A stretch of 64,000 nucleotides of DNA from Methanoculleus sp. Lineage in GTDB: Archaea > Halobacteriota > Methanomicrobia > Methanomicrobiales > Methanoculleaceae. The notes under the pieces were generated by a model, which had not been told where the DNA came from, did not search any database, and was given only the letters and a program-made list of their open reading frames with translations. The first letter of the stretch is position 1. Each line of letters opens with the position of its first letter. The position numbers and the translations under genes are program-made. The stretch spans positions 1 through 64,000 of the forward strand of contig NZ_JAJGBK010000021.1 of NCBI RefSeq assembly GCF_020696975.1, read 5' to 3'. Positions 51,497-61,454 of the stretch are shown one piece after another.

Positions 51497-52798
51497 GTGG
51501 CGGGAACCTTCGACTTCTCGCCGGACGACCGCTGCAACGCATTCATCACCACCTGCAGCACAGCGCCGTTTACCGACGGTCCGCTCGCCGGCACAGCCGT
51601 CGCGGTCAAGGACAACATATCCACGGCAGGGATACAGACCACCTGCGGGTCACGGATCCTCGAAGGCTACGTACCGCCGTACGACGCCCACGTTGTGGAA
51701 CTCCTCCGGAATGCAGGAGCCGCCATCGTCGGCAAGACCAACATGGACGAATTCGGCATGGGCACCACCACCGAGACGAGCGCGTTCGGCCCCACCAGAA
51801 ACCCGGTGGACCCGGAGCGGGTGCCCGGCGGTTCGTCCGGCGGGAGCGCCGCCGCAGTCGCTGCAGGCTTCGTCCCGATGGCCCTCGGCACCGATACCGG
51901 CGGCTCGATCCGGTGCCCGGCAGCGTTCTGCGGGATCGTGGGACTCAAACCCACCTACGGGCGGGTCTCCCGCTACGGCCTCATCGCCTACGCAAACTCC
52001 CTTGAGCAGATCGGGCCGATGGCGCGGACGGTGGAGGACGCTTCAAGGCTGATGTCGGTGATCGCGCGGTATGATCCCCGCGACTCGACGATGCTCGATA
52101 AACCCTACGACCATGGGCCAACGGCCGATATCGCAGGCCTCCGGATCGGCGTGCCGGAGGAGTACTTCGGCGAAGGCGTGGACCCCCGTGTCGCGGAGAC
52201 GGTCCGTGACGCCATCGGGGTTCTTGAAGGGCTCGGTGCCGAGACGGTCCCGGTGAGCATCCCCGGCATGCGGCACGCGCTCGCGGCCTACTACGTCATC
52301 TGCACGAGCGAAGCCTCCTCAAACCTCGCCCGGTTCGACGGCGTCCGCTACGGTCCGGCCGTCGACACCAGGAAGACCTGGCACGAGGCCTACCAGGACC
52401 TGCGGCAGGAGTTGTTCGGCACGGAAGTCAGACGCCGGATCATGCTCGGCACCTTTGCCCTCTCGGCCGGCTACGCCGGCAGGTACTACGCGAAGGCGCA
52501 GGTGGCCCGCCGGAACATACGGGAGGACTTCGAGCGGGCCTTCCGCGACGCGGACATCATCGCCGGCCCGACGATGCCGACCGTGGCCTTCCGCCTCGGC
52601 GAGAAGTCCGACCCGCTCTCGATGTACCTCTCCGACATCCTCACGGTGCCCGCAAACCTCGCCGGCATCCCGGCGATATCCGTACCGTGCGGCAGGGTGG
52701 ACGGCCTCCCCGTGGGCCTCCAGCTGATGGGAAGGCAGTTTGAGGACGAACGCGTCGTCGACGCTGCGTTTGCCTACGAACAGGAGGTGAGGGCATGA
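51497..52798 (+). CDS. gatA: Asp/Glu-tRNA amidotransferase subunit A
   Basis: Glutaminase/amidase subunit of GatCAB, 433 residues, GTG start directly after gatC. The catalytic triad Lys ([11 protein letters not shown]38), cis-Ser ([12 protein letters not shown]) and Ser ([12 protein letters not shown]) is complete. It supplies ammonia from glutamine to GatB. It overlaps gatB by four bases. The presence of a full glutaminase next to a glutaminase-less AsnB-like protein is noted in the findings. Confidence 0.97.
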   Translation: MAGTFDFSPDDRCNAFITTCSTAPFTDGPLAGTAVAVKDNISTAGIQTTCGSRILEGYVPPYDAHVVELLRNAGAAIVGKTNMDEFGMGTTTETSAFGPTRNPVDPERVPGGSSGGSAAAVAAGFVPMALGTDTGGSIRCPAAFCGIVGLKPTYGRVSRYGLIAYANSLEQIGPMARTVEDASRLMSVIARYDPRDSTMLDKPYDHGPTADIAGLRIGVPEEYFGEGVDPRVAETVRDAIGVLEGLGAETVPVSIPGMRHALAAYYVICTSEASSNLARFDGVRYGPAVDTRKTWHEAYQDLRQELFGTEVRRRIMLGTFALSAGYAGRYYAKAQVARRNIREDFERAFRDADIIAGPTMPTVAFRLGEKSDPLSMYLSDILTVPANLAGIPAISVPCGRVDGLPVGLQLMGRQFEDERVVDAAFAYEQEVRA

Positions 52799-54210
52799 AG
52801 ACGATTGTCGGGCTTGAGATCCACGTCCAGCTCGCGACCGCAACGAAGCTCTTCTGCGGGTGCTCGACGGACTACCGCGACGACGAGCCGAACACCCACT
52901 GCTGTCCGGTCTGTCTCGGCCTTCCCGGGGCGCTCCCGCGCCTGAACAGAAAGGCGGTCGAGTATGGCCTCCGGGTAGCAAAAGCCCTCGACATGAAGGT
53001 GCCGGAAGAGTCGGAGTTCGCCCGGAAGAACTACTTCTACCCCGACCTCCCGAAGGCCTACCAGGTCACCCAGTACGACAAACCGCTCGCGGTAGAGGGG
53101 ACGGTCGAGATCGAGGACGACGAGGGGCACGAGAAGATCGTCCGGATCACCCGGGTGCACCTCGAGGAGGACCCCGGAAGGCTCGTCCACGTCGCGGGCG
53201 GCTCGAAGTACTCGCTCGTCGACTACAACCGGTCCGGCATCCCGCTCCTTGAGATCGTCACCGAGCCGGATATGCGCTCACCACAGGAGGCGCGCCGGTT
53301 CCTCAACAAGCTCAGGACAATCCTCGAGTATCTCGGGGTCTTTGACGGCGACCGGGAGGGGTCGCTCCGTGTGGATGCAAACATATCGCTCGAGGGCTCC
53401 GAGCGGGTCGAGGTCAAGAACATCTCCTCCTACAAGGGTGTCGAGAAGGCCCTCACCTTCGAGGTGACCCGGCAGAAGAACCTGCTCCGGCGCGGCCAGA
53501 AGGTGACGAGAGAGACCCGGCACTTCATGGAAGGGCGGGGGATCACCACCTCCGCCCGCGGCAAGGAGGAGGAGCACGACTACCGCTACTTCCCGGAGCC
53601 CGATCTCCGGCCGCTCCGTGTCGCCGGGTGGGTCGCGGAGATCGATCTCCCCGAACTCCCCGTCGCCCGGAAGAACCGGTTCATGGCTCAGTACGGCATA
53701 TCGCTCAACCACGCCCGGACCCTGACCGGCGACCTGAAACTGGCCGACTTCTATGAGGAGGTCGCTCACGTCGACCCGGCACTCGCCGCCACCTGGGTGG
53801 CCGACACCCTTCTCGGGGAGCTCAACTACCGCAACATGGGCATCGCGGCCGTCCCTGCCGAACGCTTTACGGAACTCCTCGCACTTCTGCGGTCCAAGAC
53901 CATCACTGATGCGGCCGGCGTCCAGGTTCTGCGGGAGATGCTCGATACCTGCGCCGCGGGCAAGCCCTGCGAACCTCCCGCCGCGATCGTCGATCGCGAG
54001 GGGCTGGCCAGGGCCACAGAGAGCGAGTTCACAGAGGTCGTCGAGAAGGTGATCGCTGCAAACCCACAGGCGGTCGAGGACTACCGGGCCGGCAAGAACG
54101 GCGCCCTGAACTACATCGTAGGGCAGGTGATGAAAGAGACTCGAGGCCGGGCTGACCCGCGTGAACTCGGGCGAATCGTAGCCGAAAGTATCGATACAGG
54201 CGGGGTGTAA
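52795..54210 (+). CDS. gatB: Asp/Glu-tRNA amidotransferase subunit B
   Basis: Kinase/transamidase subunit that phosphorylates Asp- or Glu-tRNA and amidates it, 471 residues. Starts [18 protein letters not shown]; the cysteines C-x-C ... CCPVC are the zinc site. [30 protein letters not shown] and [17 protein letters not shown] are family blocks; a C-terminal YqeY-like tail domain binds tRNA. Last of the gat genes; topA follows after six bases. Confidence 0.97.
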   Translation: MKTIVGLEIHVQLATATKLFCGCSTDYRDDEPNTHCCPVCLGLPGALPRLNRKAVEYGLRVAKALDMKVPEESEFARKNYFYPDLPKAYQVTQYDKPLAVEGTVEIEDDEGHEKIVRITRVHLEEDPGRLVHVAGGSKYSLVDYNRSGIPLLEIVTEPDMRSPQEARRFLNKLRTILEYLGVFDGDREGSLRVDANISLEGSERVEVKNISSYKGVEKALTFEVTRQKNLLRRGQKVTRETRHFMEGRGITTSARGKEEEHDYRYFPEPDLRPLRVAGWVAEIDLPELPVARKNRFMAQYGISLNHARTLTGDLKLADFYEEVAHVDPALAATWVADTLLGELNYRNMGIAAVPAERFTELLALLRSKTITDAAGVQVLREMLDTCAAGKPCEPPAAIVDREGLARATESEFTEVVEKVIAANPQAVEDYRAGKNGALNYIVGQVMKETRGRADPRELGRIVAESIDTGGV

Positions 54211-54216
54211 TCCGCA

Positions 54217-57012
54217 GTGCATCTGATCATCGCAGAAAAGAACATTTCGGCAAACCGGATCGCGCAGATCCTCGCCGGCAACGAGAAGGTGAGGGCGTCG
54301 AAGGACGGAAACGTATCCACCTACTCCTTTGACACGAAGACGGTGGTAGGCCTCAAAGGGCACGTGGTGGAGGTGGACTTCGAACCCGGCTACACGAACT
54401 GGCGAAGCGAAATCCACACCCCGCGAAGCCTCATCGACGCGGGCACCGTCAAGAAGCCGACCGAGAAGAAGATCGTCAACCTCATCCAGAAACTCTCAAA
54501 GAAGGCCGACCTCGTCACTATCGCGACCGATTACGATACCGAAGGAGAGTTGATAGGGAAAGAGGCCTACGAACTCGTCCGTGCGGTGAACCCCGGCGTC
54601 AGGATCAACCGGGCCCGGTTCTCGGCAATTACCCCGGCGGAGATCCGCTCCGCGTTTGAGAACCTGACCGACCTCGACTTCGCTCTTGCGGCCGCCGGCG
54701 AGACCCGCCAGACGGTCGACCTGATGTGGGGGGCGTCGCTGACCCGGTTCATCAGCCTTGCGGCCCGTCGGGGCGGCAAGAACATCCTCTCCGTCGGCCG
54801 GGTCCAGAGCCCGACGCTCGCCATGATCGTCGAGCGTGAGCGCGAGATCGAGAACTTCGTCCCCCAGACCTACTGGATGCTCTCGCTTGCGACCGAGAAA
54901 GACGGGATGCCGGTGGAGGCGCGGCATACCAGAGGACGGTTCACCGACCATGAGGAGGGCCTCGCCGCCGAGGCGGCGACCAGGGAGCCGCTCATCGTCA
55001 CGGACGTGAAAGAGGGGCAGAAGACCGACCGGGCGCCGGCGCCGTTCGATACCACGACGTTCATCGTCGCGGCGAGCCGTCTGGGCCTCTCGGCGGCGAA
55101 CGCGATGCGGATCGCCGAAGACCTCTACATGAACGGGTACATCTCCTACCCGAGGACCGACAACACGGTCTACCCGAAGTCCCTGAACCTGAACGGGATC
55201 CTGGACACCCTCCGGGGAGGGGTCTTTGATAAGGACGTCGCCTGGGTGCAGCAGCACCGGCGCCCCGTCCCGACCCGGGGCAAGAAGGAGAGCACCGACC
55301 ACCCGCCGATTCACCCGACGGGCGCCGCGACCCGCGAGGCCCTCGGGCAGGACCAATGGAAGGTCTACGAACTCATCGTCCGCCGGTTCCTTGCGACCCT
55401 CTCCCCCGATGCGACATGGATGACCACGAAGTGCCTCTTCGACGCGTCGGGCGAGCCCTACACGGCAACAGGCGGCCGGCTCCTCTCCCCCGGGTGGCGC
55501 CGGATCTACCCCTACTCGGAAGCAAAAGAGAATATCCTCCCGGTCTTTGCCGTGGGCGAGAGGCTGCCGATCAAGAAGGTGAACCTTGAGGAGAAGCAGA
55601 CGCAGCCGCCGGCACGCTACTCCCAGAGCCGGCTCATCCAGGTGATGGAGGAACTCGGCCTCGGCACGAAGAGCACCCGGCACGAAGTTATCGGCAAACT
55701 CGTCTCCCGCCGCTACGTGGAAGGGAACCCGCTCCGCCCGACGCTCGTCGGGAGAGCCGTCACCGACGCGCTCGATAACCACGCGGAGACGATTACGGAG
55801 CCCGAGATGACCCGGACGCTTGAAGAGCATATGCAGCTCATCAAGCAGCGCCAGCGCTCCCGCGACGACGTCATCACCGAGTCGCGCGAGATGCTGCATC
55901 GGGTCTTTGACAAACTCGAAGCGCACGAGGCGGAGATCGGCACCGAGATCATGGAGCAGACCGCTGAGGAGCACACCGTCGGCCCCTGCCCGGTCTGCGG
56001 CCACGATCTGCGGATCCGGCATCTCGGCATCTCCCAGTTCATCGGGTGCACCGGCTATCCCGAGTGCCGGTTCAACATCAGCCTGCCCGGCAGCACCTGG
56101 GGGCGGGCAATCCGGATCGAGCAGACCTGCGAGAAGCACAACCTCGCCCATGTCCGCCTCATCCGGAAAGGCTCTCGCCCATGGGATATCGGCTGCCCGC
56201 TCTGCACCCATATCGCCTCGAACGTCGAGGCGCTCCGGATGATGCCCTCGATGACCGACGACCTCGTGCAGCGCCTGCACAAGCACCACATCTACACGGT
56301 CTCTGAGATCGCGGGCACGCAGCCTCACGACCTCATGGAGACTGTCGGCGTCGGTGCCGGGGAGGCCGAAACCCTCGTCCGGGAGGCAGAAGATGCCCTC
56401 GAGATCCTCCGGCGCCGTTCGGAACTCCGAAAATTCGTCCGGAAGGTTGTCCCCCCACGAAAGGGCCGGAGCCATGCGAAGATCATCAAAAGTTTCCTCG
56501 AAGAGGGGATCGGGGACATCCAGGCGCTCTCCCGTGCCGAACCCGCGACCCTGAAGAAGGCCGGGCTCGGCGATGCCGTGGCAACGGAACTTCTTGCGGC
56601 AGCCCGCGGGCTCTGCAACGAGCGCGCCCTCCGGGAAGCCGGGGTCCCCGCTGTCAGCCTGAAGAAGTATCAGGCCGGCGGCGTAGCAACCCCCGACGAC
56701 TTCTGCTATCTCCCCATCCCCTACCTTGCAAGCAAAACCGGCATTAATCCGGAGACCGTACATAAACATGTGGATATGGTCTGCAGGCACCTCGGCCGCC
56801 CCACTCCTGCGAAGGTCACCAAAGCAGCCCTCGAACGCGGGCGAAAAGAACTTCTGGAGATCCCCGGCCTCGGGGAGGCGACCGTTGAGAGGCTCTACCT
56901 TGCAGGCATATACGACGCCGCGACGCTTCGCGAAGCGGATCCGGAGAAGGTCTCCTCGATCACCGGTATCCCAGAGACCAGACTCCACGACTACATCGGC
57001 TATCTGAAGTGA
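54217..57012 (+). CDS. topA: DNA topoisomerase I (type IA)
   Basis: Relaxes negatively supercoiled DNA. 931 residues, GTG start six bases after gatB. TOPRIM acidic residues in TDYDTEGELIG, active-site tyrosine Y311 in ISYPRTDN, and SVGRVQSPTLAMI. After the core there are two cysteine clusters (CPVCGHDLRI ... CTGYPEC; CEKHNLAH ... CPLC), then a C-terminal region of about 250 residues with helix-hairpin-helix repeats (LLEIPGLGEATVERLYLAGI, SSITGIPETRLHDYIG) that extend DNA binding beyond the usual archaeal length. An 880-codon open frame on the other strand is its shadow. Confidence 0.96.
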   Translation: MHLIIAEKNISANRIAQILAGNEKVRASKDGNVSTYSFDTKTVVGLKGHVVEVDFEPGYTNWRSEIHTPRSLIDAGTVKKPTEKKIVNLIQKLSKKADLVTIATDYDTEGELIGKEAYELVRAVNPGVRINRARFSAITPAEIRSAFENLTDLDFALAAAGETRQTVDLMWGASLTRFISLAARRGGKNILSVGRVQSPTLAMIVEREREIENFVPQTYWMLSLATEKDGMPVEARHTRGRFTDHEEGLAAEAATREPLIVTDVKEGQKTDRAPAPFDTTTFIVAASRLGLSAANAMRIAEDLYMNGYISYPRTDNTVYPKSLNLNGILDTLRGGVFDKDVAWVQQHRRPVPTRGKKESTDHPPIHPTGAATREALGQDQWKVYELIVRRFLATLSPDATWMTTKCLFDASGEPYTATGGRLLSPGWRRIYPYSEAKENILPVFAVGERLPIKKVNLEEKQTQPPARYSQSRLIQVMEELGLGTKSTRHEVIGKLVSRRYVEGNPLRPTLVGRAVTDALDNHAETITEPEMTRTLEEHMQLIKQRQRSRDDVITESREMLHRVFDKLEAHEAEIGTEIMEQTAEEHTVGPCPVCGHDLRIRHLGISQFIGCTGYPECRFNISLPGSTWGRAIRIEQTCEKHNLAHVRLIRKGSRPWDIGCPLCTHIASNVEALRMMPSMTDDLVQRLHKHHIYTVSEIAGTQPHDLMETVGVGAGEAETLVREAEDALEILRRRSELRKFVRKVVPPRKGRSHAKIIKSFLEEGIGDIQALSRAEPATLKKAGLGDAVATELLAAARGLCNERALREAGVPAVSLKKYQAGGVATPDDFCYLPIPYLASKTGINPETVHKHVDMVCRHLGRPTPAKVTKAALERGRKELLEIPGLGEATVERLYLAGIYDAATLREADPEKVSSITGIPETRLHDYIGYLK

Positions 57013-57016
57013 CACC

Positions 57017-57709
57017 ATGCACGCGAACTGGAAGACCTGGGCACACGTGACAAAACTGGACCCCGATAAACACCTCCCGCAGGAATCCATCGAGGATATC
57101 GTGACGAGCGGGACCGACGCCCTGATGCTCTCGGGCACCCTGAACGTGACACGGGAGAACCTCCACGAACTCCTGGATCTGGTCTCTGCCTACGGGCTGC
57201 CGCTGGTGGTTGAACCGGCGAGCCCCGACTGCGCTATATTCGACGGGCCAATCGACCACCTCTTCGTGCCCAGCGTGATGAACACAAACGACGCCCGCTG
57301 GATCATCGGGAAGCACTACGCCTGGCTCCGCCGCGCGAGCAGCGTCGACTGGGAGATGGTGGTGCCTGAGGCCTACATCGTCCTCAACCCGAACTCCGCC
57401 GTCGGACGGGTGACGGGGGCGGACTGCTCCCTCTCGGCCGAGGATGTTGCCGCGTTCGCAGAGGTGGCGGACCGTTACTTCCGGTTCCCGATCGTCTACA
57501 TCGAGTACAGCGGGACCTACGGGGACCCTTGCATTGTGCAGGCGGCCGCCGACGCAGTCGAGGATGCCATCCTCTACTACGGCGGCGGTATCCGCTCGGC
57601 GGAGCAGGCCGCGGAGATGGGCCGCATTGCCGATACAATCGTCGTAGGAAACGCGGTTTACGAAGAAGGAGTCGATGTGCTCCGGGCGACGGTCCGGGCG
57701 GTACAGTGA
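57017..57709 (+). CDS. Geranylgeranylglyceryl phosphate synthase
   Basis: First committed step of archaeal ether lipid synthesis: joins sn-glycerol-1-phosphate to geranylgeranyl diphosphate. 230-residue TIM barrel of the PcrB/GGGPS family. N-terminal KTWAHVTKLDPDKHLP, ALMLSGTLNVT, the phosphate/substrate block YIEYSGTYGDP and YGGGIRSAEQA near the end are diagnostic. Four bases after topA and three before the methyltransferase gene, so in one operon. Confidence 0.95.
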   Translation: MHANWKTWAHVTKLDPDKHLPQESIEDIVTSGTDALMLSGTLNVTRENLHELLDLVSAYGLPLVVEPASPDCAIFDGPIDHLFVPSVMNTNDARWIIGKHYAWLRRASSVDWEMVVPEAYIVLNPNSAVGRVTGADCSLSAEDVAAFAEVADRYFRFPIVYIEYSGTYGDPCIVQAAADAVEDAILYYGGGIRSAEQAAEMGRIADTIVVGNAVYEEGVDVLRATVRAVQ

Positions 57710-57712
57710 GAC

Positions 57713-58411
57713 ATGCCTGAGATCTCAATCGTCCTCATCGAACCCCTTTACGAGGGGAATGTCGGATTTGCCGCCCGGGTGATGAAGAACTTCGGGTTTA
57801 CCCGGCTGGTCCTCGTCAACCCCTGCCCGCTCGGCGACGACGCTTTCATGCGCGCCTCCCACGCCCGTGACGTCCTGGAGAACGCCCGCCGGATGACGAT
57901 CGAGGAGGTCTACCGGGAGTTCGATTTCGTCGTCGCGACGACCGGCGAGGTGAGCAAGTCGGTCTGCACCCCGATGCGGATGCCCTACTACGAGCCGGCG
58001 GAGGTCAGGGAGATCGTCGCGGATATCGACGGGACGGTCGCGATCCTCTTCGGGCGGGAGAACTGGGGTCTCGCGAACACCGAACTTAAGCGAGCGAACC
58101 TCATCTGCACCATCCCGACATCGGAGATCTACCCTATCCTCAACCTCTCCCATGCGGTGGGCATCCTCAGTTACGAACTCGCGAACCTGCCGCGCGGGAC
58201 CTACCCGCTCGCGGGGTCCGTCGAGATGGATTCGCTCTACCGGCATATCGACGCGTTTCTCGACCGGATCGACCACCCGGACTTCAAGCGGGAGAACACG
58301 ATGGTCCTCATCCGCCGCGTGCTCGGCCGGACGAAGCTGACCATCCGCGAGGCGAGCACACTTCATGGGTTGATGCGCCGGACGGAGTGGCATCTCGAAA
58401 ACAAAGAATAG
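57713..58411 (+). CDS. trmJ: SpoU-family RNA 2'-O-methyltransferase (TrmJ-like)
   Basis: 232 residues. Knotted SPOUT methyltransferase: motif 1 [19 protein letters not shown], motif 2 [19 protein letters not shown], motif 3 [18 protein letters not shown]-terminal extension with [20 protein letters not shown] typical of TrmJ, which methylates position 32 of tRNAs. Start four bases after the GGGP synthase stop. Confidence 0.92.
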   Translation: MPEISIVLIEPLYEGNVGFAARVMKNFGFTRLVLVNPCPLGDDAFMRASHARDVLENARRMTIEEVYREFDFVVATTGEVSKSVCTPMRMPYYEPAEVREIVADIDGTVAILFGRENWGLANTELKRANLICTIPTSEIYPILNLSHAVGILSYELANLPRGTYPLAGSVEMDSLYRHIDAFLDRIDHPDFKRENTMVLIRRVLGRTKLTIREASTLHGLMRRTEWHLENKE

Positions 58412-58433
58412 TTTGCAGGAGAGATCTAAGGGA

Positions 58434-58991
58434 ATGATTCTTGTCGACTGGCAGATAGAAGACCGCATCAGGCGCGGGCATATCCGGGTGGAACCCTTTG
58501 ATCCCGACCTGATCCAGCCAAACTCCCTCGATATCAGGCTCGGCTCCCACTTTGTCTGGTACGTCCCGGGAGATACGGTGATCGACCCCTACGAGAAGGA
58601 GACCGTCTGCGCAAAGACCGAGGAGATGGTGGCCGATTCGATCGTCCTTGCTCCCGGGCAGTTTCTCCTCGCCGAGACCCTGGAGTCGATCGAACTCCCC
58701 GACGACATCGTGGCAAGCATCGAGGGGAAGAGCAGCATCGCGCGTCTCGGGGTCGAACTCCATCAGACGGGAGGCTGGATCGACGCGGGCTTCCGGGGGA
58801 CGATCACGCTCGAGATGTGCAACGTGAACGCCCGGCCGGTCAAGGTCTACGCGGGGATGCCGATCGGGCAGCTGGTCTTCTACCGCACGGATCGTGCCGC
58901 GCGCCCGTACAACATGAAGCAGGACGCGAAGTACATGGACCAGCGGCAGGCGACCCTCTCCCGCTACCACGAGAACGCGCGTCACGCGTGA
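58434..58991 (+). CDS. dcd: dCTP deaminase
   Basis: Makes dUTP (or dUMP, if bifunctional) from dCTP. 185 residues from ATG 58434, with a purine-rich ribosome site; the seven upstream codons are not conserved in the family. Core blocks [33 protein letters not shown] and [13 protein letters not shown], with the glutamate of the last as general base. Similar length to archaeal Dcd; whether it also hydrolyses dUTP cannot be decided here. Confidence 0.93.
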   Translation: MILVDWQIEDRIRRGHIRVEPFDPDLIQPNSLDIRLGSHFVWYVPGDTVIDPYEKETVCAKTEEMVADSIVLAPGQFLLAETLESIELPDDIVASIEGKSSIARLGVELHQTGGWIDAGFRGTITLEMCNVNARPVKVYAGMPIGQLVFYRTDRAARPYNMKQDAKYMDQRQATLSRYHENARHA

Positions 58992-59023
58992 CCCCGCGCC
59001 GGCAATCCGGCAAATCTCACACA

Positions 59024-59046
59024 CCCCTTCCCCTGCCGGGAAGGGG
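59024..59046 (+). terminator. GC hairpin between dcd and thrS
   Basis: CCCCTTCCC-CTGCC-GGGAAGGGG, a perfect nine-pair hairpin 33 bases past the dcd stop. No T-run follows, so it would be a 3'-end stabiliser or weak terminator. The next TATA box (CACTATATAG, about 59088) belongs to thrS. Confidence 0.4.
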
Positions 59047-59135
59047 CGGGCGGGGCGCCAGGTGCTCCCGCCCGGAGAGCGTTATGCACTATATAGCAGG
59101 AAAACAGATATTGAACGATTCAACTGGGGATACCA

Positions 59136-60974
59136 ATGCGACTTCTTCTAATCCACTCTGATCATATCGAATACGAGGCCCGGAAGAAGACGAAGGTCGC
59201 CGAAGAGGATGCGGTCCAGAAGGACGCCCTCGATGAGGCGCTCGCCGTCTTCTGCGCGGTTGAGTCTGTCGACGAGGAGAACATCGAGGATGTCATCAGG
59301 CAGGCGGTAGACGAGATCGTCACGACTGCCGGGCAGCTCGGCACCACCAATATCATGATCTACCCCTATGCCCACCTCTCCTCCGACCTTGCAGCGCCGG
59401 AGACGGCGGTGAGCGCCCTTAAGGGGATCGAGGAGGCTCTCAGCGCGAATGATGAGTTCGTCGTAAAGCGCGCTCCGTTCGGCTGGTACAAGGCTTTCAC
59501 CGTCACGTGCAAGGGTCACCCGCTCTCGGAACTTTCCCGGACGATTGTGCCCGGCGAAGGGGCGGCAGCCGCCCCGAAGAAGGAGATCCAGCACGAGTTC
59601 TTCGTCCTCACTCCCGAAGGGGAGCGAAGAGACGCTGCCGGCTACGTGAAGGAAAACACGCCTTTTGCCTCGCTCATAAAAAAAGAGCTCGGATACCCGG
59701 GGCCGGAGGGAGCCGAACCGGTTCACGTGGACCTGATGCGTGCGAAGGAACTCGTGGAGTACGAGCCACGTTCGGACGTCGGGCACCACCGCTGGATGCC
59801 CCGGGGCAAGTTGATCCGGGACCTTCTCTCTGACTACGTCCTCTCTCAGGTGCTCGAGTACGGCGGGATGCCGGTGGAGACCCCGGTGATGTACGACCTC
59901 GGCGATAAGGCGATCGCGGAACACGCCGCAAAGTTCGGGGAGCGGCAGTACCGGTTCAAGAGCGGCAACCGCGACATGATGCTCCGGTTTGCGGCCTGTT
60001 TCGGCATGTTCTCCATCATGCACGATATGCACATCTCGCCGAACACCCTCCCGATGAAACTCTACGAGCTCTCGACCTACTCGTTCCGGCACGAGCAGAA
60101 GGGCGAGGTGATCGGCTTAAAGCGTCTGCGCGCATTCACGATGCCCGATATGCACACCCTCTGCCGCGACGTGGACGGCGCGCTTGCGGCGTTCGAGGAG
60201 CAGCTCGCGATAGGCTGGAAGAGCGGCGAGGACCTTGAGACCCCCCTCGTCGGGGTCTTCCGGTGCACCCGGGACTTCTTTGAGCAGTACGAACTCTGGG
60301 TGAAGGAGATCGTCGCAAAATCAGGCGTCCCGATGCTGATCGAGGTCCTCTCGGAGCGGACCCACTACTGGATCGCGAAGGTCGACCTTGCGGCGATCGA
60401 TGCCCAGGGAAGGCCGATTGAGAACCCGACGGTCCAGATCGACGTGGAGAGCGCCGACCGGTTCGATATCAAGTATTACGCCCCTGATGGGACGGAGATC
60501 CACCCCCCGATCCTCCACTGCTCACCGACGGGCTCGATCGAGCGGGTGATCTGCGCGATGCTCGAGGGCACCGCGGCACAGGAGGTCCCCTCGTTCCCGA
60601 CCTGGCTCGCCCCGACCCAGGTCAGGCTGGTCCCGGTGGCGGAGCGGCACGTCTGCTTCGCGGAAGAGATCGGCACCCGCCTGAACGCGGCCGGCATCCG
60701 GGCGGACGTCGACGACCGGGACGAGAGCGTGAACAAGAAGGTCCGCGAGGCCGGAATGGACTGGGTGCCCTACGTCGCGGTGATCGGCGACCAGGAGGCC
60801 GAGACCGGCCGGCTCACGGTCACCATCCGGAAACTCTCGGAGAAGAAGAAGCCTTACAAGGAGATGATGACCGAGAGCGAACTCGTCCAGGCGGTGAAGA
60901 TGGAGACCGCCGGAAAGCCCTTCCGGCCGCTCTATACCCCGAGGCTCCTTTCCCGGAAGCCCCGGTTTATTTAA
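59136..60974 (+). CDS. thrS: Threonyl-tRNA synthetase (archaeal type)
   Basis: 612 residues. The N-terminal 140 residues are the archaeal editing domain related to D-aminoacyl-tRNA deacylase ([20 protein letters not shown]), which removes serine from tRNA-Thr. Then the class II core (motif 2 [21 protein letters not shown], zinc ligands among C in [10 protein letters not shown] and histidines downstream) and motif 3 [15 protein letters not shown]-terminal anticodon domain. Own TATA box; T-rich terminator directly after the stop. Confidence 0.96.
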   Translation: MRLLLIHSDHIEYEARKKTKVAEEDAVQKDALDEALAVFCAVESVDEENIEDVIRQAVDEIVTTAGQLGTTNIMIYPYAHLSSDLAAPETAVSALKGIEEALSANDEFVVKRAPFGWYKAFTVTCKGHPLSELSRTIVPGEGAAAAPKKEIQHEFFVLTPEGERRDAAGYVKENTPFASLIKKELGYPGPEGAEPVHVDLMRAKELVEYEPRSDVGHHRWMPRGKLIRDLLSDYVLSQVLEYGGMPVETPVMYDLGDKAIAEHAAKFGERQYRFKSGNRDMMLRFAACFGMFSIMHDMHISPNTLPMKLYELSTYSFRHEQKGEVIGLKRLRAFTMPDMHTLCRDVDGALAAFEEQLAIGWKSGEDLETPLVGVFRCTRDFFEQYELWVKEIVAKSGVPMLIEVLSERTHYWIAKVDLAAIDAQGRPIENPTVQIDVESADRFDIKYYAPDGTEIHPPILHCSPTGSIERVICAMLEGTAAQEVPSFPTWLAPTQVRLVPVAERHVCFAEEIGTRLNAAGIRADVDDRDESVNKKVREAGMDWVPYVAVIGDQEAETGRLTVTIRKLSEKKKPYKEMMTESELVQAVKMETAGKPFRPLYTPRLLSRKPRFI

Positions 60975-60990
60975 TCTTTTTTTGCGCGAT
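60970..60990 (+). terminator. T-rich terminator after thrS
   Basis: ATTTAATCTTTTTTTGCG overlaps and follows the thrS stop. Runs of five or more T on the non-template strand are the normal archaeal termination signal. Confidence 0.6.
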
Positions 60991-61004
60991 TTTCGGGGCA
61001 CCAC

Positions 61005-61232
61005 GATCCAAAGGGGCGGAGCGTGAGCGCCGCAGGCGCGACTTGCGATAGATGTGCCCGCCATCGTCTCCTTCGGACAGTCACACGCAAGTGGCAGCAG
61101 ACGAAGCGGTTGAGCGAGAGAAATCCTGGTACAGTGGACCGTGGTGGCTATCGCCATACGGGGAGGGGTTGCAGGGGGGGGACCCCCCTCCCCTGTCCCC
61201 ACCCCCCAGGGTGATACTCCCACGGTCCACTG
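61005..61232. repeat. Intergenic repeat element E4
   Basis: Between thrS and the ferritin-like gene. Type I hairpin GCGCC-GCA-GGCGC (61027-61039), with the stem pair changed from A-T to G-C relative to E1 and E2. Further on a large inverted repeat has exact 13-base arms CAGTGGACCGTGG (61132-61144) and CCACGGTCCACTG (61220-61232). It encloses GAGGGGTTGCAGGGGGGG (shared with E5) and a G8-A-C6 hairpin. It is the most complete type II copy; with terminal inverted repeats it looks like a small non-coding mobile element. Nothing coding is in 60975-61454. Confidence 0.7.
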
Positions 61233-61412
61233 CATCCAGACATCTCGCTATTCCGTCCCTTCGTTGTTGCAAACCGAGACAGCCCAGCTTCCTCGAAATT
61301 CACGGATTTCCTCCTCAATCATTGCTTTCCTGAGGGTCAGAGGTGAATCTGCAGCCTCTCCTCTCATACATACCCCGACCCAACACCCTACCAAAACCCG
61401 CCCCCAACAAGG

Positions 61413-61454
61413 TATAAAAGCCTCAGATGCTACTCTCCCACCGGTGCATGAATC
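61413..61454 (+). promoter_or_regulatory. Promoter of the ferritin-like gene
   Basis: TATAAAA (61413-61419) gives an expected start near 61441, and GGTG (about 61442) lies nine bases before ATG 61455: a short-leader promoter. Confidence 0.55.

Noticed and set aside
54496-57138. 880-codon open frame antisense to topA (also long frames antisense to polB, the bactofilin-like gene at 29222-30691, the XPD-like helicase at 41225-42502 and gatB)
   Set aside because: High-G+C genes leave long open frames on the other strand; these have no domains and the sense strand holds clear conserved genes.
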